DNA of 64,000 nucleotides from Streptomyces fumanus (GCF_014655295.1 NZ_BNBI01000021.1:43993-107992), one strand, 5' to 3'; numbered from the stretch's first letter, positions 42,904-52,340 are shown. The notes: a model not told the origin generated them from the letters alone. A program made the numbers and translations.

Positions 42904-43410
42904 ATGACCGCCACCGACGCCGACGGCCTCCTCGCCGATCAGTTGCTGCGGCTCACCCGCCGGGTGCACCGCATCCAGAAGCGGCACCTGGAGCGGCGCG
43001 GGCTCGGCATCACCCCGGCCCAGTCCCGGCTGCTGCGCACCCTGGCGCACTACGGGTCCCCGCCGCGCATGGCCGACCTGGCCGAGCGCCTGGAGGTGGT
43101 GCCCCGGGCGGTGACGACGCTCGTGGACGGCCTGGAGGCGGCCGGGAAGGTGCGCCGGGTGCCCGATCCGGCCAACCGCCGGGTGATCCGGATCGAGCTG
43201 ACCGACGACGGCCACACCGCCCTGCGCGAACTGCGCCGCGTCCGCCGGTCGGCCGCCGAGGAGATCCTGGCCCCGCTGACGGCCGGGCAGCGCGCGGTGC
43301 TCGGCGGACTGCTGGACGCGCTGGTCGACGGCACGGCCGAGGGGCACGACGGCACCGCCGAAGGACACCACGGCACCGTCGCGGGGCAGCACGGCGACCT
43401 CACCCCCTGA
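42904..43410 (+). CDS. MarR family regulator
   Basis: 168 residues. Winged HTH: LGITPAQSRLLRTLAHYGSPPRMADLAERLEVVPRAVTTLVDGLEAAGKVRRVPDPANRRVIRIELTDDGHTAL, with the conserved D-x-R wing (DPANRR). The C-terminus ends in a degenerate GTAEGHDGTAEGHHGT repeat. No strong Shine-Dalgarno precedes the ATG, which is only about 25-40 nt from a possible promoter, so a short leader is likely. It probably represses the divergent ABC exporter and itself. Confidence 0.94.
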   Translation: MTATDADGLLADQLLRLTRRVHRIQKRHLERRGLGITPAQSRLLRTLAHYGSPPRMADLAERLEVVPRAVTTLVDGLEAAGKVRRVPDPANRRVIRIELTDDGHTALRELRRVRRSAAEEILAPLTAGQRAVLGGLLDALVDGTAEGHDGTAEGHHGTVAGQHGDLTP

Positions 43411-43599
43411 TCCGGGCAGCCACCTCCCGCCCCGCCCGGCGCGCCGTGTCCCGCCGGTCCCTGGGCGCACAGCGCCGGAACCGTGCGTCCACCCGTAAAA
43501 CCGCTTGATTTCGAGCACACAGCGACGCGAACCTGTCACGGTTTGCTGCCTCTCGATGCCGCGTTCCGCGGCACACCTGACACGAGCCACTGGGACGTC

Positions 43600-45471
43600 A
43601 TGCAGATCCAAGACCTTCCGTATCCCGACCCGGGCGTGCCGGACGCGCGCTCGGGCCCACGATTCCTCTGGTGGCTCTTCCGGAACCAGGCGGGCGGCCA
43701 GCTCAAGTCGCTGGCCTGGGGGCTGCTGCACTTCGTCTCCGTCTCCTCGTTGCCCTTCTGTGTCGGTCTGGCCGTGCAGGCCGTCGTCGACCGGTCCGGC
43801 ACCCGGCTCGCCCTGGCGGGCGGCCTGATGGCGCTGGCCTGCGTCGGCAACGCCCTCGGCGACACCTTCCTGCACCGCACCGCCATCACCAACTGGATCA
43901 CCGCCGCGGCCCGGGTCCAGCAGTTGCTGGCCCGCAAGGCGGCCCTGCTGGGCTCCGCGCTGACCCGGCGGGTCGCGGCCGGCGAAGTGGTGGCCGTGTC
44001 CACCGGTGACGTGGAGAAGATCGGCTGGTTCGTGGAGGCGGTCTCCCGCTTCACCGCCGCCGCGCTGACCATCGTGCTGGTCTGCGTCGGCCTGGTCGTC
44101 TACGAACCGGCTCTCGGGGTCGTCGTCGTCATCGGCCTGCCCGTGCTGGCGCTGGCCGTGCTGCCGCTGCTGCCCCGGGCCACCCGGCGCGCCGACGTCC
44201 AGCGCGAGAAGGCCGGCCGGGCCACCGAACTCGCCTCCGACACCGTCGCCGGACTGCGGGTGCTGCGCGGCATCGGCGGTGAGGAACTCTTCCTCGACCG
44301 CTACCGCCACGCCTCCCAGGAGGTCCGCCACGCCGCCGTCCGCAGTGCCCGCATGTGGTCCCTGATCTCCGCGATCCAGGTGCTGCTGCCGGGTCTGCTG
44401 CTGATCGCGGTGGTCTGGTACGGCGTCCACCTGGCCCGCGACGGCCGGATCGGCGTCGGCGAACTCGTCACCGTCTACAGCTCGGTCATGATCCTCACCT
44501 ATCCGCTCCGGCACTTCGAGGAGATCGCCATGGCGTACTCCTTCTCCCGGCCGTCGGCCAAGCGGGCCGCCCGGGTGCTGTCGCTGGAGCGGGCCACCGA
44601 CACGGGCGGGTCCCGCGCGGCCGGCCTGCCCACCGGGGACCTGTACGACCCGGCCACCGGTCTGCTCGCCCCCGCCGGCCGGCTCACCGCCGTGGTGTGC
44701 GGCGACCCCGACGCGGCCGGCCGGCTCGCCGAACGGCTCGGCGGCCACCCCTCCGAGGAGGGCCCGTCCGTCCTGCTGGGCGGGGTACCGCTGGACGAGC
44801 TGCCGCTGGACTGCGCGCGGACGGTCGTCCTGGTCCAGGACAAGGACCCGGTGCTGCTCTCCGGCACCCTGCGCGAGCTGCTCGCCGTGCCCGCCTCCGG
44901 CGCCGTCGGCACCGCGGAGGCCCTCGCCGCGGCCCGGTGCGAGGACGTACTGGCCGCGCTGGTCCAGGGCTCGGTCGGCACCGAGGACCCGATGGACGCC
45001 CGGATCACCGAACGGGGCCGCTCGCTCTCGGGCGGCCAGCGCCAGCGGCTCGCCCTGGCCCGTTCCCTGGTCACCGACCCGGAGGTGCTCGTCCTGGACG
45101 AACCCACCTCCGCCGTGGACTCGCACACCGAGGCCCGCGTCGCGGAGGGCGTGCGCGCGCTGCGGACCGGGCGCACGACCGTGGTGTTCACCTCCTCGCC
45201 GCTGCTGCTCGACCGTGCCGACCGGGTCGTGTTCCTGCACGACGGTGCGGCCGCGGCCGTCGGAACCCACCGCGAGCTGCTGCACTCCGAGGCCCGGTAC
45301 CGAGCGGTGGTCACCCGTGAGACCGACGAGGAGACCGCCGCCCGCGAGGCGGTCACGCCCCTGGTGAAGGCCCGTGCCGAGGACAGCGGGCCGGAGTCCG
45401 CCCTGGCCGGCGGGGTCCGAGCCGACGACGACGTACTGCACCGACTGGAAGAGATCGAGGAGACGGCATGA
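43600..45471 (+). CDS. Heterodimeric ABC exporter, subunit with degenerate P-loop
   Basis: 623 residues from ATG 43600. TMD with six helices in the first 320 residues, then an NBD in which the Walker A position (near residue 366) reads VVCGDPDAAGRLAERL, without the GKS/T lysine. The signature LSGGQRQRLALARSL (near 475) and Walker B VLVLDEPTSAVD are intact, but the switch His is missing (FTSSPLLL where AHR is expected). The next gene supplies an NBD with the opposite pattern, so the pair forms one working ATP site. Stop overlaps the partner's ATG by 4 nt. Confidence 0.92.
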   Translation: MQIQDLPYPDPGVPDARSGPRFLWWLFRNQAGGQLKSLAWGLLHFVSVSSLPFCVGLAVQAVVDRSGTRLALAGGLMALACVGNALGDTFLHRTAITNWITAAARVQQLLARKAALLGSALTRRVAAGEVVAVSTGDVEKIGWFVEAVSRFTAAALTIVLVCVGLVVYEPALGVVVVIGLPVLALAVLPLLPRATRRADVQREKAGRATELASDTVAGLRVLRGIGGEELFLDRYRHASQEVRHAAVRSARMWSLISAIQVLLPGLLLIAVVWYGVHLARDGRIGVGELVTVYSSVMILTYPLRHFEEIAMAYSFSRPSAKRAARVLSLERATDTGGSRAAGLPTGDLYDPATGLLAPAGRLTAVVCGDPDAAGRLAERLGGHPSEEGPSVLLGGVPLDELPLDCARTVVLVQDKDPVLLSGTLRELLAVPASGAVGTAEALAAARCEDVLAALVQGSVGTEDPMDARITERGRSLSGGQRQRLALARSLVTDPEVLVLDEPTSAVDSHTEARVAEGVRALRTGRTTVVFTSSPLLLDRADRVVFLHDGAAAAVGTHRELLHSEARYRAVVTRETDEETAAREAVTPLVKARAEDSGPESALAGGVRADDDVLHRLEEIEETA

Positions 45472-47249
45472 TCGGCGTCGCGCCACCGTCGTACGACCCG
45501 GCGGCCCCGACGACGGCGAGCACTCTGCCCGTCGGCGCCCCCGCGACCGTCCGCGCCTACGTGACGGAACTGCTGCGCCGGCACCGCCGCGCGTTCCTGC
45601 TCCTGATCACCGTCAACACCGTCTCCGTGATCGCCTCCATGGCCGGGCCGTACCTGCTCGGCGGGCTCGTGGAACGGGTGTCGGACCACGCTCGCGAACT
45701 CCATCTGGGTCTGACCGCCACCCTCTTCCTGGCCGCGCTCCTCCTCCAGGCCGCGTTCGTCCGCGAGGTCCGGCTGCGCGGCGCGGTTCTCGGCGAACGG
45801 ATGCTGGCCGATCTGCGCGAGGACTTCCTGGTCCGCTCGGTCGGCCTGCCGCCCGGCGTCCTGGAACGGGCCGGCACCGGTGACCTCCTGTCCCGCATCA
45901 CCACGGACATCGACCGGCTCGCCAACGCCATGCGCGAGGCCGTGCCCCAGTTGGCGATCGGCTTCGTCTGGGTGGTGCTGCTGCTGGGCGGTCTCGTCGT
46001 CACGGCGCCGCCACTGGCCCCGGCCGTGCTCCTCGCCGTGCCGCTGCTGGTGATCGGCTGCCGCTGGTACTTCCGCCGGGCACCGGCCGCCTACCGCTCG
46101 GAGGCCGCCGGTTACGCCGCCGTGGCCGCCGCGCTCGCCGAGACCGTGGACGCCGGCCGCACCGTGGAGGCCCACCGTCTGGGCACCCGGCGCGTCGAGC
46201 TGTCCGACCGCCGGATCAAGGAGTGGACGGCCTGGGAACGCTACACACTCTGGCTGCGCTCGGTGCTCTTCCCCGTCATCAACGTCACCCATGTGACGGT
46301 GCTGGCCGCGGTCCTGATGATCGGCGGTGTGTTCGTCCTCCAGGGCTGGATCGGGGTGGGTCAGCTCACGACGGCGGCCCTGATCTCCCAGATGCTGGTC
46401 GACCCGGTCGGCCTCATCCTGCGCTGGTACGACGAACTGCAGGTGGCGCAGGTGTCGCTGGCCCGGCTGGTCGGTGTCCGGGACATCGAACCGGACGCCG
46501 GTGACGCCGCGCTCGCGCCGGACGGACGCCAGGTGCACGCCGACCGGGTGCACTTCGGCTACCTCGAGGGCGTGGACGTCCTGCGCAAGGTCTCCCTGGA
46601 GGTCGCCCCCGGCACCCGGCTGGCGCTGGTCGGCCCCTCGGGCGCCGGCAAGTCCACCCTGGGCAGGCTGCTCGCGGGCATCTACGCTCCCCGGGCCGGC
46701 CACGTCACCCTCGGCGGCGCGGAACTCTCCCGGATGCCCGCCGAACGGGTCCGCTCCCACGTCGCCCTCGTCAACCAGGAGCACCACGTCTTCGTGGGCT
46801 CCCTGCGCGACAACCTCCGGCTCGCCCGGGGTGCCGCCACCGACGCCGAGCTGTGGGCCGCGCTGGGCGCGGTCGACGCGGACGGCTGGGCCCGGGGCCT
46901 CGACGAGGGCCTGGACACCGAGGTCGGCTCGGGCGGCGTGGCGCTCACCCCGGCCCAGGCCCAGCAGATCGCGCTGGCCCGGCTGGTGCTGGCCGACCCG
47001 CACACCCTGGTCTTGGACGAGGCGACCTCGCTCCTCGACCCGCGGGCGGCCCGGCACCTGGAACGGTCCCTGGCCCGGGTCCTGGACGGCCGCACCGTGA
47101 TCGCCATCGCCCACCGGCTGCACACCGCCCACGACGCCGATGTCATCGCCGTCGTGGAGGACGGCCGGATCAGCGAGCTGGGCAGCCACGACGAGCTGGT
47201 CGCGGCGGACGGCGCCTACGCGGCGCTGTGGCGGTCGTGGCACGACTGA
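45468..47249 (+). CDS. Heterodimeric ABC exporter, subunit with degenerate signature
   Basis: 593 residues. TMD in the first 320 residues, then an NBD with intact Walker A VGPSGAGKSTLGRLL (near 388), Walker B TLVLDEATSLLDP (near 513) and H-loop IAHRLHT. The signature loop is LTPAQAQQIALAR instead of LSGGQ, so this subunit offers no working signature. Paired with the previous subunit, the canonical site is made of this Walker A/B/His plus the partner's LSGGQ, as in BmrCD or TM287/288. Substrate unknown; a strong hairpin follows the stop. Confidence 0.93.
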   Translation: MIGVAPPSYDPAAPTTASTLPVGAPATVRAYVTELLRRHRRAFLLLITVNTVSVIASMAGPYLLGGLVERVSDHARELHLGLTATLFLAALLLQAAFVREVRLRGAVLGERMLADLREDFLVRSVGLPPGVLERAGTGDLLSRITTDIDRLANAMREAVPQLAIGFVWVVLLLGGLVVTAPPLAPAVLLAVPLLVIGCRWYFRRAPAAYRSEAAGYAAVAAALAETVDAGRTVEAHRLGTRRVELSDRRIKEWTAWERYTLWLRSVLFPVINVTHVTVLAAVLMIGGVFVLQGWIGVGQLTTAALISQMLVDPVGLILRWYDELQVAQVSLARLVGVRDIEPDAGDAALAPDGRQVHADRVHFGYLEGVDVLRKVSLEVAPGTRLALVGPSGAGKSTLGRLLAGIYAPRAGHVTLGGAELSRMPAERVRSHVALVNQEHHVFVGSLRDNLRLARGAATDAELWAALGAVDADGWARGLDEGLDTEVGSGGVALTPAQAQQIALARLVLADPHTLVLDEATSLLDPRAARHLERSLARVLDGRTVIAIAHRLHTAHDADVIAVVEDGRISELGSHDELVAADGAYAALWRSWHD

Positions 47250-47275
47250 CCCGCCCACGCACCGGAGGGTGACGC

Positions 47276-47314
47276 GGCACGGGACCCATGGGCACACGCC
47301 GGGGTCCCGGTGCC
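47276..47314 (+). terminator. Hairpin after the heterodimeric ABC exporter
   Basis: GGCAC-G-GGACCC (47276-47287) pairs with GGGTCC-C-G-GTGCC (47302-47314), a 12-bp stem with one bulged base and a 14-nt loop, starting 27 bp after the stop. It is a plausible intrinsic terminator of the exporter operon. Confidence 0.5.
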
Positions 47315-47516
47315 GCCCGGTGCCGTGGGACGGTCCCGGACGGGGAGGGAACGCCGGGAGTAGGCACTGGCTCCCGGGGCACCCGTGCAGCGGCCGGTCC
47401 GGTGCCGCGCGGCGCTCACCAGGCCGCGCGCACAGGCTCCGGTCCCGGTCCGTGCGGCGATGGCCCGGTGGAGGCCGTCGTGACGAGGGGCCCTGCCCCG
47501 CTTCCTGGAGGTGCCC
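47315..47516. other. Spacer with no recognised gene
   Basis: Together with the flanking hairpin and small frame this makes a 426-bp gap between the exporter and rpmE2. I see no promoter consensus, no Zur-type AT-rich palindrome and no convincing riboswitch. GC remains high throughout. Confidence 0.5.
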
Positions 47517-47651
47517 GTGAACCGTGCCGACGGCATCGGGGGTGCCTCCGTCGCCGAGACCGCTGGGCACATCGTCGGCGAGGACTCCTCGCCCCGCTGG
47601 ATTCCGGGTGACCGTCTCGGGGGCGGCCGGCCCGTCCGGACCCGTCGCTGA
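47517..47651 (+). CDS. Possible 44-residue small protein upstream of rpmE2
   Basis: GTG 47517 follows GGAGGTG at 3-nt spacing from the end of the motif and opens a 44-residue frame (NRADGIGGASVAETAGHIVG at its start) that closes 24 bp before rpmE2. Most third positions are G or C, as in real genes here, but I recognise no family and the peptide is short. It may be a genuine small gene, a leader peptide, or chance. Confidence 0.28.
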   Translation: MNRADGIGGASVAETAGHIVGEDSSPRWIPGDRLGGGRPVRTRR

Positions 47652-47675
47652 CCCCGCGCCGCAGAAGGAGCAGCC

Positions 47676-47951
47676 ATGCAGCAGGACAAGCACCCCGACT
47701 ACCACCCGGTGGTCTTCCGCGACCGCGCCGCCGGTTACGCCTTCCTCACCCGGTCCACCGCGACCAGCGACCAGACCATCGACTGGGACGACGGCGAGAC
47801 GTACCCGGTGGTGGACGTCGAGATCTCCTCCGAGAGCCACCCCTTCTACACGGGCAAGGCCCGGACGGTGGACACCGAGGGCCGCATCGCCCGCTTCGAA
47901 CGCCGCTACGGCGGCGGGGACGGTCCGGGCTCCGCCGCCGGGACCGGCTGA
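47676..47951 (+). CDS. rpmE2: Type B 50S ribosomal protein L31 (zinc-independent)
   Basis: 91 residues; ATG follows AAGGAG. The type B L31 pattern is clear: MQQDKHPDYHPVVFRDRAAGYAFLTRSTATS, then YPVVDVEISSESHPFYTGKARTVDTEGRIARFERRYG. The CxxC zinc motif of the ordinary L31 is absent. C-minus L31 replaces the zinc form during zinc starvation, and in Streptomyces its genes are normally repressed by Zur; no obvious Zur box is visible here. The C-terminus carries a short Gly/Ala tail. Confidence 0.95.
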   Translation: MQQDKHPDYHPVVFRDRAAGYAFLTRSTATSDQTIDWDDGETYPVVDVEISSESHPFYTGKARTVDTEGRIARFERRYGGGDGPGSAAGTG

Positions 47952-47986
47952 ATCCGGGGGTGCGGCCTGGCGCCCGGGGCGGGGCG

Positions 47987-48781
47987 TCAGATGACGTTGA
48001 GCGCCGCCGCGCAGCCCACCCCGCCGAGCACCATGAACGCCGGCATGAGCACCTTCAGCTCCACCCAACTGCCCGCCCGGAACCGCAGGAACTTGGGCGG
48101 ACCCACCGGGTACCAGCGCTTGCGGCCCACCGGGACGGGCCAGAGTATCGGGCAGCCGGACACGGTCAGCGCGTCCCCGATGTCGTGCACCAGCGCCCCC
48201 AGCACGACGGGCAGCCCCAGCCACAGGTACTCCTGGCCCGGCGCGGTGAACAGCCAGTCCGCTCCGCCGGGCGTCGTGTCCAGCGTCCCGGCGAGGATCC
48301 AGGCGCTGGTCGCGGCCAGCAGCCAGACCAGGACGTCGCTGCTGGAGCCGCGGGCCGCCCGCCACAGCAGCCCCTCGATGGCCAGCACCATGTGGACGAA
48401 GAGGATCGCCAGCACCCCCCAGCGGTCCCCCACGACCGCCACTACCGAGGAGCCCGCGCCGATCAGGACCGCCCACAGCCAGGTGTGCGTCAGCGTCCGG
48501 TGTCCGCCGGAGCGGCGCGGGTCGCCCTGCTTCTTGGTGGCCTTGTAGACGGCGTACGACAGCTTGTCGACGATCTCGCACAGCCACCGCGAGACGGGTC
48601 CGAAGGCCCGCGAGATGGTGGCGGCCTTGTGGTCCAGGTCCGGGGCGAGCGCGGCGCCGGCGCAGATCAGCGCGCCGACCAGCAGGACGGGCCAGGGCAT
48701 CGGGTGTCCGGCCGCGGCGGTCGCCGCGCCGACGCCGAGCCAGGCGGCGGCGCCCGACAGTGAGTGTGCTGGTCCCATCAT
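47987..48781 (-). CDS. DUF457-type membrane-bound metal-dependent hydrolase
   Basis: 264 residues from the MMGPAHSLSG start (ATG 48781); longer upstream readings are not protein-like. The family motif MMGPAHSLSGAAAW with His6, LAPDLDHKAATISRAFGP, SGGHRTLTHTW and later LGALVHDIGDALT gives the His/Asp set of YdjM/YfhO-like (DUF457) membrane hydrolases. Five or so hydrophobic segments. Substrate unknown; some relatives are linked to LexA/SOS. It is divergent from the Ski2-like helicase gene with 145 bp between the starts. Confidence 0.88.
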   Translation of the reverse strand: MMGPAHSLSGAAAWLGVGAATAAAGHPMPWPVLLVGALICAGAALAPDLDHKAATISRAFGPVSRWLCEIVDKLSYAVYKATKKQGDPRRSGGHRTLTHTWLWAVLIGAGSSVVAVVGDRWGVLAILFVHMVLAIEGLLWRAARGSSSDVLVWLLAATSAWILAGTLDTTPGGADWLFTAPGQEYLWLGLPVVLGALVHDIGDALTVSGCPILWPVPVGRKRWYPVGPPKFLRFRAGSWVELKVLMPAFMVLGGVGCAAALNVI

Positions 48782-48926
48782 CGGCGCTGCCCGCCCCATC
48801 CCTCGTGTGCCGCTGTCCGGTCGACCGGGCACGCTGACGCTCCGTCGGCGACCCAGCGTAGCGTTCGCGATCTTCGTCTCCGCAGCCGATTCCCGCATCG
48901 GGGCCCGGGCCAGGCAAGATGGGGGC

Positions 48927-51440
48927 GTGACCCTCATCGATCAGTTGCCGCCGACCGCCGACCCCGACGCCCTCTACGAAGCCTTCGAGGCGTGGTCCCA
49001 GGAACGCGGTCTCACCCTCTATCCCCACCAGGAGGAGGCGCTGATCGAGGTGGTCTCCGGCGCGAACGTGATCGTGTCCACGCCCACCGGCTCCGGCAAG
49101 AGCATGATCGCGGCGGGTGCGCACTTCGCCGCCCTGGCCCGCGACGAGGTCACCTTCTACACCGCGCCGATCAAGGCGCTGGTGTCGGAGAAGTTCTTCG
49201 AGCTGTGCAAGCTGTTCGGCACCGAGAACGTCGGCATGCTGACCGGCGACGCCTCCGTCAACGCCGACGCCCCGGTCATCTGCTGCACCGCCGAGGTGCT
49301 GGCGTCGATCGCCCTGCGGGACGGCAAGGACGCGGACGTCGGCCAGGTCGTGATGGACGAGTTCCACTTCTACGCGGAACCGGACCGCGGCTGGGCCTGG
49401 CAGATCCCCCTGCTGGAACTTCCGCAGGCCCAGTTCGTGCTGATGTCCGCCACCCTCGGTGACGTGTCCTTCTTCGAGAAGGACCTCACCCGCCGCACCG
49501 GCCGCCCCACGGCGGTGGTCCGCTCGGCGACCCGCCCGGTGCCCCTGTCGTACGAGTACCGCTACACCCCGCTCACCGAGACGCTCACCGACCTGCTCCA
49601 GGCCCGGCAGGCGCCGGTCTACATCGTGCACTTCACGCAGGCGCAGGCGGTGGAGCGGGCGCAGGCGCTGATGAGCATCAACATGTGCAGCCGCGAGGAG
49701 AAGGACCGGATCGCCGAACTGATCGGCAATTTCCGCTTCACCACCAAGTTCGGCCGCAACCTCTCCCGGTACGTGCGGCACGGCATCGGCGTGCACCACG
49801 CCGGCATGCTGCCGAAGTACCGGCGTCTGGTGGAGAAGCTCGCCCAGGCGGGTCTGCTGAAGGTCATCTGCGGCACGGACACCCTCGGCGTGGGCGTCAA
49901 CGTGCCCATCCGGACCGTGCTGTTCACCGCCCTGACCAAGTACGACGGCAGCCGGGTGCGCACCCTGCGGGCCCGTGAGTTCCACCAGATCGCCGGGCGG
50001 GCCGGACGCGCGGGCTTCGACACCGAGGGGTTCGTCGTCGCCCAGGCTCCCGAGCACGTCATCGAGAACGAGAAGGCCCTCGCCAAGGCGGGCGACGATC
50101 CCAAGAAGCGCCGCAAGGTGGTCCGCAAGAAGGCACCCGAAGGCTTCGTGGCCTGGTCGGAGCAGACCTTCGAGAAGCTCATCGAGTCCCAGCCGGAGCC
50201 GCTGACCTCCCGTTTCCGGGTGACGCACACCATGCTGCTGTCGGTGATCGCCCGGCCCGGCAACGCCTTCGAGGCGATGCGGCACCTGCTGGAGGACAAT
50301 CACGAGCCGCGCAAGCAGCAGTTGCGGCACATCCGGCGGGCCATCGCCATCTACCGGTCGCTGCTGGACGGCGGCATCGTCGAGAAGCTCGACGCACCGG
50401 ACGCGGAGGGCCGGATCGTCCGCCTGACGGTGGACCTCCAGCAGGACTTCGCGCTGAACCAGCCGCTGTCCACCTTCGCCCTGGCCGCCTTCGAACTGCT
50501 GGACCCGGAGTCGCCGTCGTACGCGCTGGACATGGTGTCCGTGGTGGAGTCCACGCTGGACGACCCGCGGCAGATCCTGGCCGCCCAGCAGAACAAGGCG
50601 CGCGGCGAGGCGGTGGCCGCGATGAAGGCGGACGGTGTCGAGTACGAGGAGCGCATGGAGCGGCTCCAGGAGATCACCTACCCCAAGCCCTTGGAGGAGT
50701 TGCTCTTCCACGCGTACGACACGTACCGCAGGAGCCACCCCTGGGTCGGCGACCATCCGCTGTCGCCGAAGTCGGTGATCCGGGACATGTACGAGCGGGC
50801 GATGTCCTTCACCGAGCTGGTCTCGTACTACGAGCTGGCCCGCACCGAGGGCATCGTGCTGCGCTACCTCGCCAGCGCCTACAAGGCCCTGGACCACACC
50901 GTCCCCGACGACCTGAAGTCGGACGACCTCCAGGACCTGATCGAGTGGCTCGGTGAGATGGTGCGCCAGGTCGACTCCAGTCTGCTGGACGAGTGGGAGC
51001 AGTTGGCCAACCCGGAGGTGATGACCGCCGAGGAGGCCCAGGAGAAGGCCGACCAGGTGCGTCCGGTCACCGCCAACGCGCGGGCCTTCCGGGTCCTCGT
51101 CCGCAACGCCATGTTCCGCCGCGTGGAACTGGCCGCCCTCGACCAGGTCGACGAACTCGGCGAGATGGACGCCGACGCCGGATGGGACGCGGACGCCTGG
51201 GGCGAGGCCATGGACAAGTACTGGGAGGAGTACGACGACCTCGGCACCGGTCCGGACGCACGCGGCCCCAAGCTGCTGGTGATCGAGGAGCAGCCGCAGA
51301 ACCGCCTGTGGCGCGTGCGGCAGATCTTCGACGATCCGAACGGCGACCACGACTGGGGCATCAGCGCGGAGGTCGATCTGGTGGCCTCCGACGCCGAGGG
51401 CCGGGCGGTCATCCGCGTCACCGACGTCGGCCAGTTGTGA
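48927..51440 (+). CDS. Ski2-like DEAD/DEAH-box helicase with DUF3516
   Basis: 837 residues from GTG 48927. Helicase core: Q-region LYPHQEEALIEV, Walker A STPTGSGKSM with Lys58, motif Ia TAPIKALVSEKF, motif II MDEFH near 140, motif III MSATL, motif V GVGVNVP and motif VI QIAGRAGRAGF. The C-terminal 330 residues match DUF3516, a helical extension found only behind this helicase core in actinobacteria. Motif II is DEFH rather than DEAD/DEVH. Probably acts in RNA turnover or DNA repair; not experimentally known to me. A thioesterase gene follows after 19 bp. Confidence 0.94.
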   Translation: MTLIDQLPPTADPDALYEAFEAWSQERGLTLYPHQEEALIEVVSGANVIVSTPTGSGKSMIAAGAHFAALARDEVTFYTAPIKALVSEKFFELCKLFGTENVGMLTGDASVNADAPVICCTAEVLASIALRDGKDADVGQVVMDEFHFYAEPDRGWAWQIPLLELPQAQFVLMSATLGDVSFFEKDLTRRTGRPTAVVRSATRPVPLSYEYRYTPLTETLTDLLQARQAPVYIVHFTQAQAVERAQALMSINMCSREEKDRIAELIGNFRFTTKFGRNLSRYVRHGIGVHHAGMLPKYRRLVEKLAQAGLLKVICGTDTLGVGVNVPIRTVLFTALTKYDGSRVRTLRAREFHQIAGRAGRAGFDTEGFVVAQAPEHVIENEKALAKAGDDPKKRRKVVRKKAPEGFVAWSEQTFEKLIESQPEPLTSRFRVTHTMLLSVIARPGNAFEAMRHLLEDNHEPRKQQLRHIRRAIAIYRSLLDGGIVEKLDAPDAEGRIVRLTVDLQQDFALNQPLSTFALAAFELLDPESPSYALDMVSVVESTLDDPRQILAAQQNKARGEAVAAMKADGVEYEERMERLQEITYPKPLEELLFHAYDTYRRSHPWVGDHPLSPKSVIRDMYERAMSFTELVSYYELARTEGIVLRYLASAYKALDHTVPDDLKSDDLQDLIEWLGEMVRQVDSSLLDEWEQLANPEVMTAEEAQEKADQVRPVTANARAFRVLVRNAMFRRVELAALDQVDELGEMDADAGWDADAWGEAMDKYWEEYDDLGTGPDARGPKLLVIEEQPQNRLWRVRQIFDDPNGDHDWGISAEVDLVASDAEGRAVIRVTDVGQL

Positions 51441-51459
51441 ACACAGGAGAACAGCACCC

Positions 51460-52326
51460 ATGACGAACCCGGCCGAAAAGCTGGTCGACCTGCTCGACCT
51501 GGAACAGATCGAGGTCAACATCTTCCGTGGCCGCAGCCCGGAGGAGTCCCTGCAGCGGGTCTTCGGCGGCCAGGTGGCCGGCCAGGCACTGGTCGCCGCG
51601 GGCCGCACCACGGAGGGCGACCGCCCGGTGCACTCGCTGCACGCGTACTTCCTGCGCCCGGGCCGGCCCGGCGTGCCGATCGTGTACCAGGTCGAGCGGG
51701 TGCGCGACGGCCGCTCGTTCACGACGCGCCGGGTCACCGCGGTGCAGCAGGGCCGTACGATCTTCAATCTCACCGCCTCCTTTCACCAGCCTGAGCAGGG
51801 AAGTTTCGAGCACCAACTGCCACCGGCCCGCAAGGTGCCGGACCCGGAGTCGCTGCCGACGGTCGCCGACGAGGTCCGGGAGCATCTGGGCGCGCTGCCG
51901 GAGCAGTTCGAGCGGATGGCGCGTCGGCAGCCCTTCGACATCCGCTATGTCGACCGGCTGCGCTGGACCCCCGAGGAGATCGCCGGCGCCGAGCCGCGCA
52001 GCGCCGTGTGGATGCGCGCGGTGGGTCCGCTCGGCGACGACCCGCTCGTGCACACCTGCGCCCTGACCTACGCCAGCGACATGACACTGCTGGACGCCGT
52101 ACGTATCCCGGTGGAGCCGCTGTGGGGGCCGCGCGGGTTCGACATGGCGTCGCTGGACCATGCCATGTGGTTCCACCGTCCGTTCCGCGCGGACGAGTGG
52201 TTCCTGTACGACCAGGAGTCGCCGATCGCGACCGGCGGGCGGGGACTGGCCCGGGGCCGGATCTACGACGTCGAGGGACGCCTGCTGGTGTCGGTCGTCC
52301 AGGAAGGGCTGTTCAGGGCGCTGTAG
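51460..52326 (+). CDS. tesB: Acyl-CoA thioesterase II
   Basis: 288 residues, standard TesB length, a double hot-dog fold. Key segments: LVDLLDLEQIEVNIFRGRSPEESLQRVFGGQVAGQALVAAGRT, VHSLHAYFLRPGRPGVPIVYQVERVRDGRSFTTRRV, the Asp in LTYASDMTLLDA (catalytic Asp of the C-terminal half), and the DHAMWFHRPFRADEWFLYDQES motif. It hydrolyses medium- to long-chain acyl-CoAs. Probably co-transcribed with the Ski2-like helicase, whose stop is 19 bp away. Confidence 0.96.
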   Translation: MTNPAEKLVDLLDLEQIEVNIFRGRSPEESLQRVFGGQVAGQALVAAGRTTEGDRPVHSLHAYFLRPGRPGVPIVYQVERVRDGRSFTTRRVTAVQQGRTIFNLTASFHQPEQGSFEHQLPPARKVPDPESLPTVADEVREHLGALPEQFERMARRQPFDIRYVDRLRWTPEEIAGAEPRSAVWMRAVGPLGDDPLVHTCALTYASDMTLLDAVRIPVEPLWGPRGFDMASLDHAMWFHRPFRADEWFLYDQESPIATGGRGLARGRIYDVEGRLLVSVVQEGLFRAL

Positions 52327-52340
52327 CGCGGACAGCGCGG

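Noticed and set aside
47440..47640. Cobalamin riboswitch-like words on the minus strand
   Set aside because: Some fragments recall the B12 element, but the B12 box is not intact and no leftward gene follows.
44499..51773. Leftward open frame of over 2400 codons
   Set aside because: It runs antisense through the ABC exporter, rpmE2, Ski2-like helicase and tesB genes. Long antisense frames are expected at this GC content, and the translation has no domain.
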